Source of the DNA: Arcicella sp043769985
GTDB lineage: Bacteria; Bacteroidota; Bacteroidia; Cytophagales; Spirosomataceae
Length of the DNA: 64,000 nucleotides
Assembly (NCBI GenBank): GCA_043769985.1
Contig: JAYVIV010000035.1
Span: 1-64,000 of the forward strand
Direction: 5' to 3'
Below, in pieces: positions 1-7,361 of the stretch. The notes beneath the pieces were generated by a model. It did not search any database and had not been told where the DNA came from. It saw nothing but the letters and a program-made list of their open reading frames with translations. The translations under genes and the position numbers were made by a program. Every line of letters starts with the position of its first letter. Within the stretch, counting starts at the first letter, position 1.

Positions 1-372
1 GATATTTTCTTGGAGGAAAAAGAATTATTGAAAGTGGTTAAAAAAGTAGTTACCGACACTAAATCTTTGGAAGATATTAAAAACCCCGATGAAGATAACG
101 TCTTTAAATTGTACTCATTGGTGGCAAATCCACAAGAAATTGAAGAAATGAGAGCCAATTATTTAGCGGGTGGATATGGTTACGGACACGCAAAAAATGC
201 CCTTCATGCTGTTTTGGTAAGGGAATTCAAAGAAGAACGAGAAAAGTTTGCCTACTATATGAGTCATACTTCTGAATTAGAACAAAAATTACAAGAAGGT
301 GAAGCAAAAGCGGCAATAATTGCCAAATCAACGATTCAGAGAATTAGAAAAAAAATGAATTTAGATGATTAA
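1..372 (+). CDS. trpS: Tryptophan--tRNA ligase, C-terminal part (5' end outside window)
   Basis: The enzyme charges tRNA-Trp with tryptophan for translation in the cytoplasm. The frame is open from base 1, so the Rossmann catalytic domain and the KMSKS loop lie upstream of the window. What remains is the helical C-terminal domain of a class I TrpRS: a DIFLEEKEL segment of the kind that follows the KMSKS loop, then VFKLYSLVA and the conserved GYGYGHAK stretch, ending in a basic helix. About 123 codons are visible of a family length near 330. The last 8 bases overlap the start of the next gene, which suggests translational coupling. Confidence 0.92.
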   Translation, partial: DIFLEEKELLKVVKKVVTDTKSLEDIKNPDEDNVFKLYSLVANPQEIEEMRANYLAGGYGYGHAKNALHAVLVREFKEEREKFAYYMSHTSELEQKLQEGEAKAAIIAKSTIQRIRKKMNLDD

Positions 373-928
373 TCAACTTGATACGCAGGCTTTTTTATGG
401 CTAAACTCACTCCATAATGATTTTTTCGACCCAATGATGTTATGGATAACGAGTAGAAATTCTTGGTTTCCGATGTATGCAGCCATTATTGGAAGCATTG
501 TTTGGACTCATAAAAGGAAATCTATTGGGATTTTATTGATGATAATTTTTAGTGTAATCATTTCTGACCAAGTATGCTCCAGTATTTTGAAACCTCTCAT
601 TCAAAGATTAAGACCTTGCCACGAACCTACAATCCAGAATTTAGTACATCTCGTAAGTAATTGTGGAGGACAATTTGGGTTCTGCTCATCTCATGCTGCC
701 AATACTTTTGCCTTAGTGACTTGCCTAATATTATTATTTGGTAAACAATTTACTGGAATAAAGTATTTATACATTTGGGCAATAATTGTTTCGTATAGCC
801 GTATATATGTGGGCGTGCATTATCCACTTGATGTCCTTGCAGGGGCAGGAATTGGCGTAATTGCCTCACTATTTTGTCATAAAATTTACCATTATTATCT
901 ATCAAAAACTTCTCATGAAAAACCTTAA
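365..928 (+). CDS. PAP2-family membrane phosphatase
   Basis: This 187-residue integral membrane protein belongs to the type 2 phosphatidic acid phosphatase superfamily, which removes phosphate from lipid phosphates such as undecaprenyl pyrophosphate, phosphatidic acid or phosphatidylglycerol phosphate. All three signature motifs are visible: K76-x6-R83-P84, the SSH at 108-110 (the usual PSGH with Ser for Gly), and S145-R146-x5-H152-x3-D156. Several hydrophobic segments lie between them, which places the active site at the outer face of the membrane. The ATG lies inside the end of trpS, and the 3' end overlaps the DUF2147 gene by 14 bases. The substrate cannot be told from sequence; recycling of the undecaprenyl carrier is a reasonable guess. 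Confidence 0.88.
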   Translation: MINQLDTQAFLWLNSLHNDFFDPMMLWITSRNSWFPMYAAIIGSIVWTHKRKSIGILLMIIFSVIISDQVCSSILKPLIQRLRPCHEPTIQNLVHLVSNCGGQFGFCSSHAANTFALVTCLILLFGKQFTGIKYLYIWAIIVSYSRIYVGVHYPLDVLAGAGIGVIASLFCHKIYHYYLSKTSHEKP

Positions 929-1337
929 AATCTCCTTTATTATTACTTTTATTATCTGTTCTTTTTCATCTAAAATTTGTTCAAGTATTATTACCGATGA
1001 ATCAGAAAAAATTATTGGTATTTGGTTTACTGACGACAAAACGTCTAAAATCCAAATCTATAAAAATGAAAGTGAGTATTTCGGAAAAATAATTTGGATG
1101 GCATCAAAACCAAGCAAAGAAGATTTGAAAATTAAACCTAAAATTGGGTATCAAATTTTTAGAAAATTTACATTTGAAGGAAAAAATGTGTGGTCTGGAG
1201 GACAAGTGAGTGACCCGAGAAGTGGCATGACGGTTTCTGGTAAAATGACCCTAAAAGATGAAAATACGTTAAATGTTCGGGGATATGTTGGTGCCCCAAT
1301 GTTTGGAAAAACCGTCGTTTTATTAAGAGTTGAATAA
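915..1337 (+). CDS. Secreted DUF2147 family protein
   Basis: The product is 140 residues long with an N-terminal hydrophobic export signal (residues 1-25) followed by one DUF2147 domain. Family marks are the opening GIWFTDDKTSKIQIY, a central KIIW strand, and the closing DENTLNVRGYVG and FGKTVVL strands. DUF2147 proteins are small periplasmic or surface beta-sandwich proteins of unknown function. I chose the ATG at 915 because it puts the signal peptide at the very N terminus; an in-frame ATG at 861 would add residues buried in the PAP2 gene. It overlaps the PAP2 gene by 14 bases, so trpS, PAP2 and DUF2147 probably form one transcript. Confidence 0.8.
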   Translation: MKNLKISFIITFIICSFSSKICSSIITDESEKIIGIWFTDDKTSKIQIYKNESEYFGKIIWMASKPSKEDLKIKPKIGYQIFRKFTFEGKNVWSGGQVSDPRSGMTVSGKMTLKDENTLNVRGYVGAPMFGKTVVLLRVE

Positions 1338-1349
1338 AGAAGTTTTGAG

Positions 1350-1402
1350 CTGTTAAGTTTCTAAAGTTGAGCGAATACAAAACTCCTGTAGAAACTTAAC
1401 AG
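1350..1402. repeat. Perfect 14-bp inverted repeat between convergent genes
   Basis: CTGTTAAGTTTCTA (1350-1363) is exactly mirrored by TAGAAACTTAACAG (1389-1402) around a 25-base loop. It lies between the ends of the DUF2147 gene and the convergent acyl-CoA reductase gene, where it could stop transcription from either side. It lacks a strong T-tract, so termination is an inference. Confidence 0.7.
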
Positions 1403-1410
1403 TTTATAAA

Positions 1411-2427
1411 TCAAATACTTAAAAGGAAATTCATCGTATCTACTCCATCCGCATAATCCCACAACTTAGGTTTTTGAGCATCTCCAAAATTCAAACTCTT
1501 TTCATACCATGACTCTTTAGAAACGATACATTGTATTTTATCTTTATTAGACTCAATTTTAAATTTCAAATTTTCTTCGCTACTATATTCTTCATAAAAA
1601 ATCACAGATATTGGTGATACTAAATTTTCACTCGGGGCTAAAATCATGAATCCATTATCAAAATGGGGCATCATATTTACCAAGTAAATTGATTTGTTGT
1701 AATCGTAGTTATTCTTGTACTTATTGTGATAAAAAATATCTCCCAAAGATTCAATGCTATCGTAGAACTTGGTAAAATCATAGTTTTCAGGAACATAAAT
1801 TTTGGAGACATTTCTACAACCCAATCCAAAATAATCTGTAATATCTTTCCCTAAATTTAAAAAATCTTCTACAATTTCATTTCCTCTCAAAATTCCAATT
1901 GAAGTTCTGTTTTTACGAATAATATTAGGTTTGGTTTTAAAATAATATTCAAAATATCGAGCAGAATTGTCTGAACCAGTGGCAATTAGTGCATCAACTT
2001 CATTTAATCTATCGGCGATTCTAACTTCTAAATTTGGATTAATTTCTAATAGTTTCTCAATTAAAGTTGTCATCAAAAACGAATCTTGTGAACTCAATTT
2101 CGCTACACAAACATGACCCGAAAGCACAATTGTCATCATATCATGAAAGCCAACAGCGGGAATATTTCCAGCCATAATTACGCCAATACTTTTTACAATT
2201 TCGGGTTTATCCTGTATCTCATAAAGATCTGTCCATTGAGTCAAAAGCTCAAGATTCAAATAAAAATCCGCAATGGATTTTAGAGATTTTTTGGTGTTTT
2301 CTAACGTAAACCAATTATTTTGATGAGAAGCCTTATCCGCCCAAAGTTCAATTTCTGAAATATTTTTAGGGTCATTCAAAAATAGTCCTAAGTCGGCAAA
2401 AGCCTTGATTCTCGCTTGTAATGTCAT
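1411..2427 (-). CDS. Acyl-CoA reductase (LuxC-like)
   Basis: The 338-residue protein looks like the LuxC/acyl-CoA reductase branch of the aldehyde dehydrogenase superfamily, which reduces acyl-CoA or acyl thioesters to aldehydes with NADPH. Visible marks are a GNIP turn at 88-91 in the cofactor-binding half, ATGSDNSARYFEYYF around 149-163, and a GLGCRNVSK segment in which Cys204 is the expected acyl-accepting nucleophile. Its length is shorter than LuxC (about 480) but fits the compact family common in Bacteroidota. It is divergent from the ferredoxin gene, a pairing I remember as recurrent in this phylum. The physiological substrate is unknown. Confidence 0.78.
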   Translation of the reverse strand: MTLQARIKAFADLGLFLNDPKNISEIELWADKASHQNNWFTLENTKKSLKSIADFYLNLELLTQWTDLYEIQDKPEIVKSIGVIMAGNIPAVGFHDMMTIVLSGHVCVAKLSSQDSFLMTTLIEKLLEINPNLEVRIADRLNEVDALIATGSDNSARYFEYYFKTKPNIIRKNRTSIGILRGNEIVEDFLNLGKDITDYFGLGCRNVSKIYVPENYDFTKFYDSIESLGDIFYHNKYKNNYDYNKSIYLVNMMPHFDNGFMILAPSENLVSPISVIFYEEYSSEENLKFKIESNKDKIQCIVSKESWYEKSLNFGDAQKPKLWDYADGVDTMNFLLSI

Positions 2428-2603
2428 ATTTTTAAAAATTTTTATGCAATTTACTCAAAACTTGTCAAATAAATATTTTACAATACTCTTCAAAGTTTGT
2501 AGGCTATTAAATTTAAACTAATTAAATTTGTAGTAGTTTATTAATTATATGAATTTGAACGGAGTCTTGTGCTTAAAATTCATACTCATCAAAGAAGAAT
2601 GTT

Positions 2604-2951
2604 ATGGCAATTATTATCACAGAAGAATGTATAAATTGCGGGGCTTGCGAACCAGAATGCCCTAATACTGCCATCTATGAAGGCGGTGTTGAATGGACTT
2701 GGGCGGGAGGCACTAAATTGGTTGATGTTGAATTAGAAGACGGCTCATCCATCGGTGGAAAAGACCCTATGACTCCTGTTTCTGACGAATTTTATTACAT
2801 AGTTTCCGATAAATGTACAGAATGTATGGGTTTTCATGAAGAACCACAATGTGCAGCGGTTTGTCCAGTAGATTGTTGCGTGCCAGACCCCGACCATGTT
2901 GAGGAAGAGGAAACTTTGTTAGCGAAGAAAGCATGGTTACACGCTGAGTAG
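2604..2951 (+). CDS. 4Fe-4S dicluster ferredoxin
   Basis: This 115-residue soluble electron carrier has two cluster motifs: C9-x2-C12-x2-C15-x3-C19-P near the N terminus, and C71-x2-C74-x8-C83-x3-C87-P further on. The eight-residue spacing in the second motif is typical of the YfhL/Alvin type of ferredoxin with an insertion. The long loop between the motifs and the acidic C terminus fit that group. It would carry electrons at low potential to an unidentified partner; the divergent acyl-CoA reductase is the only neighbour. A strong hairpin 14 bases after the stop suggests a single-gene transcript. Confidence 0.93.
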   Translation: MAIIITEECINCGACEPECPNTAIYEGGVEWTWAGGTKLVDVELEDGSSIGGKDPMTPVSDEFYYIVSDKCTECMGFHEEPQCAAVCPVDCCVPDPDHVEEEETLLAKKAWLHAE

Positions 2952-2965
2952 AAATTTTTATTCTT

Positions 2966-3011
2966 GATAGAAAAAGCCTTAACATTCTAACGTGTTAAGG
3001 CTTTTTCTATC
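2966..3011. terminator. Perfect 19-bp hairpin terminator after ferredoxin gene
   Basis: The arms GATAGAAAAAGCCTTAACA (2966-2984) and TGTTAAGGCTTTTTCTATC (2993-3011) are exact complements around an 8-base loop. The T-rich right arm makes it an intrinsic terminator for the plus strand, and the A-rich left arm would serve the minus strand. It sits 14 bases after the ferredoxin stop codon. Confidence 0.9.
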
Positions 3012-3105
3012 AAAGGGTACTAAGTGCCAAGTTATCTTTGCAAATCAAACAATAAAAGCAACCTAATTTTTGAAAAACAATAATTTGTCGGAGCGACCCC
3101 GTCGG

Positions 3106-3180
3106 AACACGATTTTAAGATCTATAGGATTTGCAAGATTAATCCCCTTAATCCTATAATATAAATCTTAAAATCGTGTT
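3106..3180. repeat. 75-bp palindromic element with AACACGATTTTAAGAT ends
   Basis: The outer arms AACACGATTTTAAGAT (3106-3121) and ATCTTAAAATCGTGTT (3165-3180) match perfectly. A second pair of arms, ATAGGATT (3124-3131) and AATCCTAT (3150-3157), is nested inside. The element is preceded by a GC-richer direct repeat with two GTCGGA words at 3087 and 3101. A related but diverged element lies at 13423-13504. It is non-coding and of unknown function. Confidence 0.75.
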
Positions 3181-3227
3181 AAGTAATCAATGTAATTTAA
3201 ACGACGTTTTTATTTGGATTAAATTCC

Positions 3228-3281
3228 TGATTATCAGTTAGTTATTTTCCGAATATCGAAATACGAACAACTACTTATAAA
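3228..3281. repeat. Dispersed repeat, copy 1 of 2
   Basis: This 54-base stretch reads TGATTATCAGTTAGTTATTT at its start and ends with ACGAACAACTACTTATAAA. Nearly the same sequence recurs at 53295-53369, where an extra 22 bases are inserted after ATATCGAA. Both copies lie just downstream of the 3' end of a minus-strand gene. It is non-coding, and what spreads it is unknown. Confidence 0.75.
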
Positions 3282-3316
3282 TTATTAATGAGACAAATTA
3301 AAGTTTTAAACACTAA

Positions 3317-4420
3317 TTAATAAATTCCCGCCCTGGTTTCCTCCACAATATAATCAACTACTGCCTTTAAATCACCCCCAGTTTGTTCAAAAACGGCTAA
3401 TTGTCTGTCAGCACCTGTTCCGTGATCAAGAATTTGTTTGATATATTCAACTTCATGTCGGCTTCCTAATTCATCAAGAACGTCATCAACAAAATCTAAT
3501 AACTCTCCACACAAATCACGGTACGGAACTTCTTCTTGTTTACCAAAATCAATTAATTTACCGTGAATACCATAACGAGCGGCACGCCATTTGTTTTCAT
3601 TTATCAAAACTCTTCTATAATTCCTAAAACTAAGATTTTGCTTGAGAAGTTTATGCAATTTGGCTACTAAAGCCTGCATCAAAGCCGCCAAACAAATGGT
3701 TTCATCAATTCGCATCGTAATGTCACAAATCCTGAATTCGATCGTATCGAAATGAGGATGCAAACGAATATCCCACCAAACTTTCTTTCTGTTACTAATA
3801 CAATTGGTTTTCATTAACAAATCAATGTATTCATCATATTCAGTTGCGGTCGCAAAATAATCTGGAATACCAGTACGAGGGAATTTTTCAAATACTTTTG
3901 AACGATACGATTTAAAGCCTGTATTTCTTCCACACCAAAAAGGTGAATTGGTCGAAAGGGCGTAAATATGCGGTAGAAAGTATCTTGCAGCGTTCAATAT
4001 TTCGATTCCTTCTTGACGATTTTCGATACCTACGTGTACATGCAGTCCAAAAATCAGATTCCCCCTTGCCACATCACGCATTTCATCAATGAGAGCGTCA
4101 TAGTGAGCACTTGGCGTTATAAGTTGCTCTTGCCAATCAGAAAATGGATGCGTTCCTGCGGCCGCTACTTTGAGATTTTGTTGATCAGCTAAATCAATAA
4201 TATGTTTCCTGAGTTCTGTAACTTCAGCCCTTGCTTCTTGAATGTTATAGCAAATATTTGTACCTACTTCCACAACCGCTTGGTGCATTTCTGCCTTCAC
4301 ACGTTCTTGAAGCGTAATCTGCCCGCCTTCCACAATTTTACTCATGTGCGAGCGTAATTCCCTTGTTACAGGATCTATGGTCTGGAATTCTTCTTCTATT
4401 CCAAGCGTGAATAATGGCAT
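3317..4420 (-). CDS. Carboxylate-amine ligase, YbdK/GCS2 family
   Basis: The 367-residue protein belongs to the glutamate-cysteine ligase 2 (GCS2, COG2170) family, whose members join a carboxylate to an amine using ATP. The diagnostic start GIEEEFQTID (7-16) supplies metal-binding glutamates, and FGLHVHVGI (125-131) is the conserved His-x-His strand. Length is typical for YbdK (about 370). YbdK itself has weak gamma-glutamylcysteine ligase activity in vitro and its natural product is not known. Just upstream on the same strand is an ATP-grasp gene, followed by two hydrolases. This context suggests a small peptide or amide metabolite rather than glutathione. Confidence 0.9.
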   Translation of the reverse strand: MPLFTLGIEEEFQTIDPVTRELRSHMSKIVEGGQITLQERVKAEMHQAVVEVGTNICYNIQEARAEVTELRKHIIDLADQQNLKVAAAGTHPFSDWQEQLITPSAHYDALIDEMRDVARGNLIFGLHVHVGIENRQEGIEILNAARYFLPHIYALSTNSPFWCGRNTGFKSYRSKVFEKFPRTGIPDYFATATEYDEYIDLLMKTNCISNRKKVWWDIRLHPHFDTIEFRICDITMRIDETICLAALMQALVAKLHKLLKQNLSFRNYRRVLINENKWRAARYGIHGKLIDFGKQEEVPYRDLCGELLDFVDDVLDELGSRHEVEYIKQILDHGTGADRQLAVFEQTGGDLKAVVDYIVEETRAGIY

Positions 4421-4525
4421 TACTGTATGGGTTTGGTATTGAAAAAGGGTTAGAAATTATAATGTGCTATATTTTAAACTTTAACTCATGGCATGACTTT
4501 GAGTCGTACCATGAGTATTTACACG

Positions 4526-5506
4526 CTATTTCAAACTCGCTAATGCACTCAAATCTTTTCCGCTTATTGCGTTAGTCATGAACGTACCCCAAGTCAAGTT
4601 ATCTTTTCCCTCCTTGTGTTTTTTTGCTCTGTCAATTGCCACTTTTGCCATGGTGTCAACAACCCAATCAAAATTTTCTTGACCTACCGAAGTCACCTCT
4701 GCATCTGGAGCAGGGTTGCAAAAATCAATTGCATAAGGAATACCATCTTTCACGGCAAACTCAACCGTGTTAAAATCATAACCCAGAGCCTTATTTAATT
4801 TCAATACATAGTCTTTTACGGTTGCCATTAATTTTTTGGCATGAGGACCCGTCGGTAATTGAGCATCATAACGCAAATGAGGCTGATTTCGTGGCTCATA
4901 AGGCATTATTTTAACTTCTGTTCCACCCAAACAATAGCATCTGAAATAATCAGTGAAGACAATTTCTTCCTGCAAAAGCATCACCAGTTGATCGGTTTCA
5001 TCATAAGCATTAAACAATTCATCAGGATTTCTCACCTTGTAAACACTTTTCCAGCCACCTCCCGAATGCGGTTTCATGTAGGCAGGAAAGCCGATGTGGT
5101 CAAAAATATCTCCCCAGGGCAATGGGAATTTCAAGTTTCTGAAAGAAGATTCTGCCGTATCAGTTGGACGTTCTTTTGAGGGTAGTAAAACCGTTTTGGG
5201 AACTGGCACTCCCAGATGGACAGCCAAAGCATTGTTGAAAAATTTTTCATCTGCCGACCACCAAAACGGATTATTAATTACCGCTGTTCCTGTAAGAGCG
5301 GTATTTTTTAACATGGCTCTATAAAAAGGAACGTCCTGAGAAATACGGTCAATAATTACATCGTAGCCCGATGAAACGCCTTGCAAAACTTTTTCAACGA
5401 CCATTCGTTCTGCCATAATTCCCGAAGGAGCAATTTGATTTACTCTTTCTACAAATGCCTCTGGAAAAGAGGACTCCATTCCGTGAAGAATACCTATTTT
5501 TTTCAT
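4526..5506 (-). CDS. ATP-grasp domain protein (RimK-like ligase)
   Basis: This 326-residue protein has the layout of an ATP-grasp ligase: an N-terminal preATP-grasp part, a central nucleotide-binding part with PAYMKPHSGGGWKSVYKV (about 166-183) supplying the lysine and glycine-rich loop, and a C-terminal metal site with NTVEFAVKDGIPYAIDFCNP, where E and N ligate magnesium. Such enzymes form acyl phosphates and then amide bonds. The substrate is not recognisable. The gene lies 105 bases upstream of the YbdK-like gene on the same strand and downstream of an esterase gene, so a shared pathway is likely. A 23-bp-arm palindrome lies upstream of it. Confidence 0.82.
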   Translation of the reverse strand: MKKIGILHGMESSFPEAFVERVNQIAPSGIMAERMVVEKVLQGVSSGYDVIIDRISQDVPFYRAMLKNTALTGTAVINNPFWWSADEKFFNNALAVHLGVPVPKTVLLPSKERPTDTAESSFRNLKFPLPWGDIFDHIGFPAYMKPHSGGGWKSVYKVRNPDELFNAYDETDQLVMLLQEEIVFTDYFRCYCLGGTEVKIMPYEPRNQPHLRYDAQLPTGPHAKKLMATVKDYVLKLNKALGYDFNTVEFAVKDGIPYAIDFCNPAPDAEVTSVGQENFDWVVDTMAKVAIDRAKKHKEGKDNLTWGTFMTNAISGKDLSALASLK

Positions 5507-5515
5507 GATTATTGT

Positions 5516-5572
5516 GTATCACAGGTTTCTAACCTGTGGTTTGTGGGAACACAGGTTGGAAACCTGTGATAC
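5516..5572. repeat. 57-bp palindrome with CACAGGTT arms
   Basis: The two 23-base arms (5516-5538 and 5550-5572) pair with a single mismatch around an 11-base loop; the core words are ATCACAGGTTTC and GAAACCTGTGAT. Each arm itself contains a smaller palindrome (ACAGGTTTCTAACCTGT). It lies between the esterase stop and the ATP-grasp start. A half-copy, ATCACAGGTTAG, occurs at the other end of the esterase gene near 6287. Confidence 0.75.
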
Positions 5573-5577
5573 TTAAA

Positions 5578-6282
5578 TTAAATTTTATTCAAATATTCTG
5601 GAAACATTTCACGCCAAATTTCCCAATCATGCGTACCATGCCAACGAATATCTAACCAATGATTGATATTTTTATGAGCCAAAATTTTGGAGAGATTTTC
5701 ATTATCTGACTTGCAAAAATCTGCATGACAAGTTCCTAAGATAATATTCATGTTCCAAAGATGAGAGTCGTTGGCATTTGGTAAATAATTAGGGGGATTA
5801 TTAAAAAATACATTCTCATCATAATAATCACCCAAAAATGAACGAATATCAAATGCTGCTCCCATCGTGAATAAATGGGACACTTTGTCTGGATGCCTAA
5901 AAGCAAAGTTTGCTGCATGGTAACCTCCAAAACTACAGCCTGCTACTGCCACTTTCGAGACATTACACTCTTCCAAGATAGCGGGAATTAATTCCTCATT
6001 TAGATACTGGTCATAGTAAATATGATTTTGTACCCGCTCAGATGGGTGGAGATGCTTACCATACCATGAATGTTTGTCTATGCTATCGGGGCAGTAAATT
6101 TTAACCTTCCCAGATTCAATTTGTCCACGAGCTGATTCAATTAATTTGAAATCTTTTGCTTCATGGTAACGCCCCATTGTGGTTGGAAAAACGATAACTG
6201 GATAGCCCCAATTGCCAAAAATTAGCATTTCATTATCGGCTCCAAGATGGTGAGAATAGTATTTCAGATAGCGTTCTTGCAT
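5578..6282 (-). CDS. Esterase-family alpha/beta-hydrolase (cytoplasmic)
   Basis: This 234-residue protein fits the esterase D/enterochelin-esterase-like family (PF00756 type). The nucleophile elbow is AGCSFGGYHA with Ser117, and a histidine in WHGTHDWEIW near the C terminus completes the likely triad. There is no signal peptide, so it acts in the cytoplasm. The substrate could be an ester or an amide. It is upstream of the ATP-grasp and YbdK-like genes on the same strand, 71 bases from the ATP-grasp start, with a palindrome in the gap. Within the cluster it might release or edit the product of the ligases; this is inference from context only. Confidence 0.8.
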   Translation of the reverse strand: MQERYLKYYSHHLGADNEMLIFGNWGYPVIVFPTTMGRYHEAKDFKLIESARGQIESGKVKIYCPDSIDKHSWYGKHLHPSERVQNHIYYDQYLNEELIPAILEECNVSKVAVAGCSFGGYHAANFAFRHPDKVSHLFTMGAAFDIRSFLGDYYDENVFFNNPPNYLPNANDSHLWNMNIILGTCHADFCKSDNENLSKILAHKNINHWLDIRWHGTHDWEIWREMFPEYLNKI

Positions 6283-6362
6283 AAGATCACAGGTTAGTTT
6301 TAGTTTTTATTGTTAATTTTGTCCTAAAATAGAGATTGTTTTTTAGTTTCAAAAGATTTTAT

Positions 6363-7247
6363 ATGATATTTTTCTTAAAAAAATATTTGTCCCTTATCGT
6401 GTTTTATGGAATAATCCTAAAAACAACCACTCAACAAAAACCCAACAAATTGTCCGAAAATAACCCTTCATTGACTCAAATAGAAGAAAATATTACTTCA
6501 ACCTTTCTTAATCGTGAGGTACATATTACTTTGATATATCCTAAAAAAATTTCTAAGAATCTGAGGGTTTTAATTTTTAATGATGGACAAGATTTAAAGG
6601 AATTAGAAATAAATGCCAGTATCTCTACGCTGTTATCGAAAAATGAAATTCAGCCTTTTTTCTGCGTAGGTATTCATGCAAATCATGATCGTTTGAAAGA
6701 ATATGGAACTGCGTCCCAGGCTGATTACAAAAACCGAGGTGCAAAAGCAAAACATCATAATGATTTTATCATTAAAGAACTTCTACCGTTTTTGAAGAAA
6801 AAATATGACGTACGAAGTGAGGGTAATGTCATTGCAGGATTGTCATTGGGAGGGCTTTCTGCAATGGACATTGGTTGGAATAACCCGAATATATTTTCAA
6901 AAATTGGCGTTTTTTCAGGTTCATTTTGGTGGCGACAAAAAACTGAGGAGGAGGGTTACACAGACGAAAATGACCGAATTATGCACAATATTGTTAGGGC
7001 TGGAACGTATAAAAAAGGGATGGGGTTTTGGTTTGAGGCAGGAACAAATGATGAAAAATCAGACCGCAATAATAATGGTATCATTGATGCCATTGATGAT
7101 ACTTTGGATTTGATGAAGGAACTCGAAAAAAAAGGGTATAAAAAAGACAACGATTTGATTTATAGGGAGATAATAGGTGGAGAGCATAATTTACACACTT
7201 GGAAAGCGGTTTTGCCTGAGTTTTTAATTTGGGCATTCGGGAAATAA
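6363..7247 (+). CDS. Exported esterase-family alpha/beta-hydrolase
   Basis: With the ATG at 6363 the protein has 294 residues and opens with a hydrophobic export signal (about 1-24). An in-frame ATG at 6336 would put nine residues before it. The family is the same enterochelin-esterase-like group as the divergent neighbour: the nucleophile elbow is AGLSLGGLSA and the likely catalytic histidine is in GGEHNLHTW. A DRNNNGIIDAIDDT segment resembles a calcium-binding loop, which suits an extracytoplasmic enzyme. The substrate is unknown. It is divergent from the cytoplasmic esterase and may act on the same kind of compound outside the cell. Confidence 0.8.
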   Translation: MIFFLKKYLSLIVFYGIILKTTTQQKPNKLSENNPSLTQIEENITSTFLNREVHITLIYPKKISKNLRVLIFNDGQDLKELEINASISTLLSKNEIQPFFCVGIHANHDRLKEYGTASQADYKNRGAKAKHHNDFIIKELLPFLKKKYDVRSEGNVIAGLSLGGLSAMDIGWNNPNIFSKIGVFSGSFWWRQKTEEEGYTDENDRIMHNIVRAGTYKKGMGFWFEAGTNDEKSDRNNNGIIDAIDDTLDLMKELEKKGYKKDNDLIYREIIGGEHNLHTWKAVLPEFLIWAFGK

Positions 7248-7361
7248 CGTTTCATCAATATTTAAGACCTTTTAACACGAAATTTTCGATTAAAACAACC
7301 TTTTATCGTAACATTGCATCTTCTTTAAACATTAATTTTCAATCATTAAACCTTCACACTC

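Noticed and set aside
1168..1380. A 70-codon minus-strand frame over the DUF2147 gene
   Set aside because: It is antisense to a gene with clear domain support.
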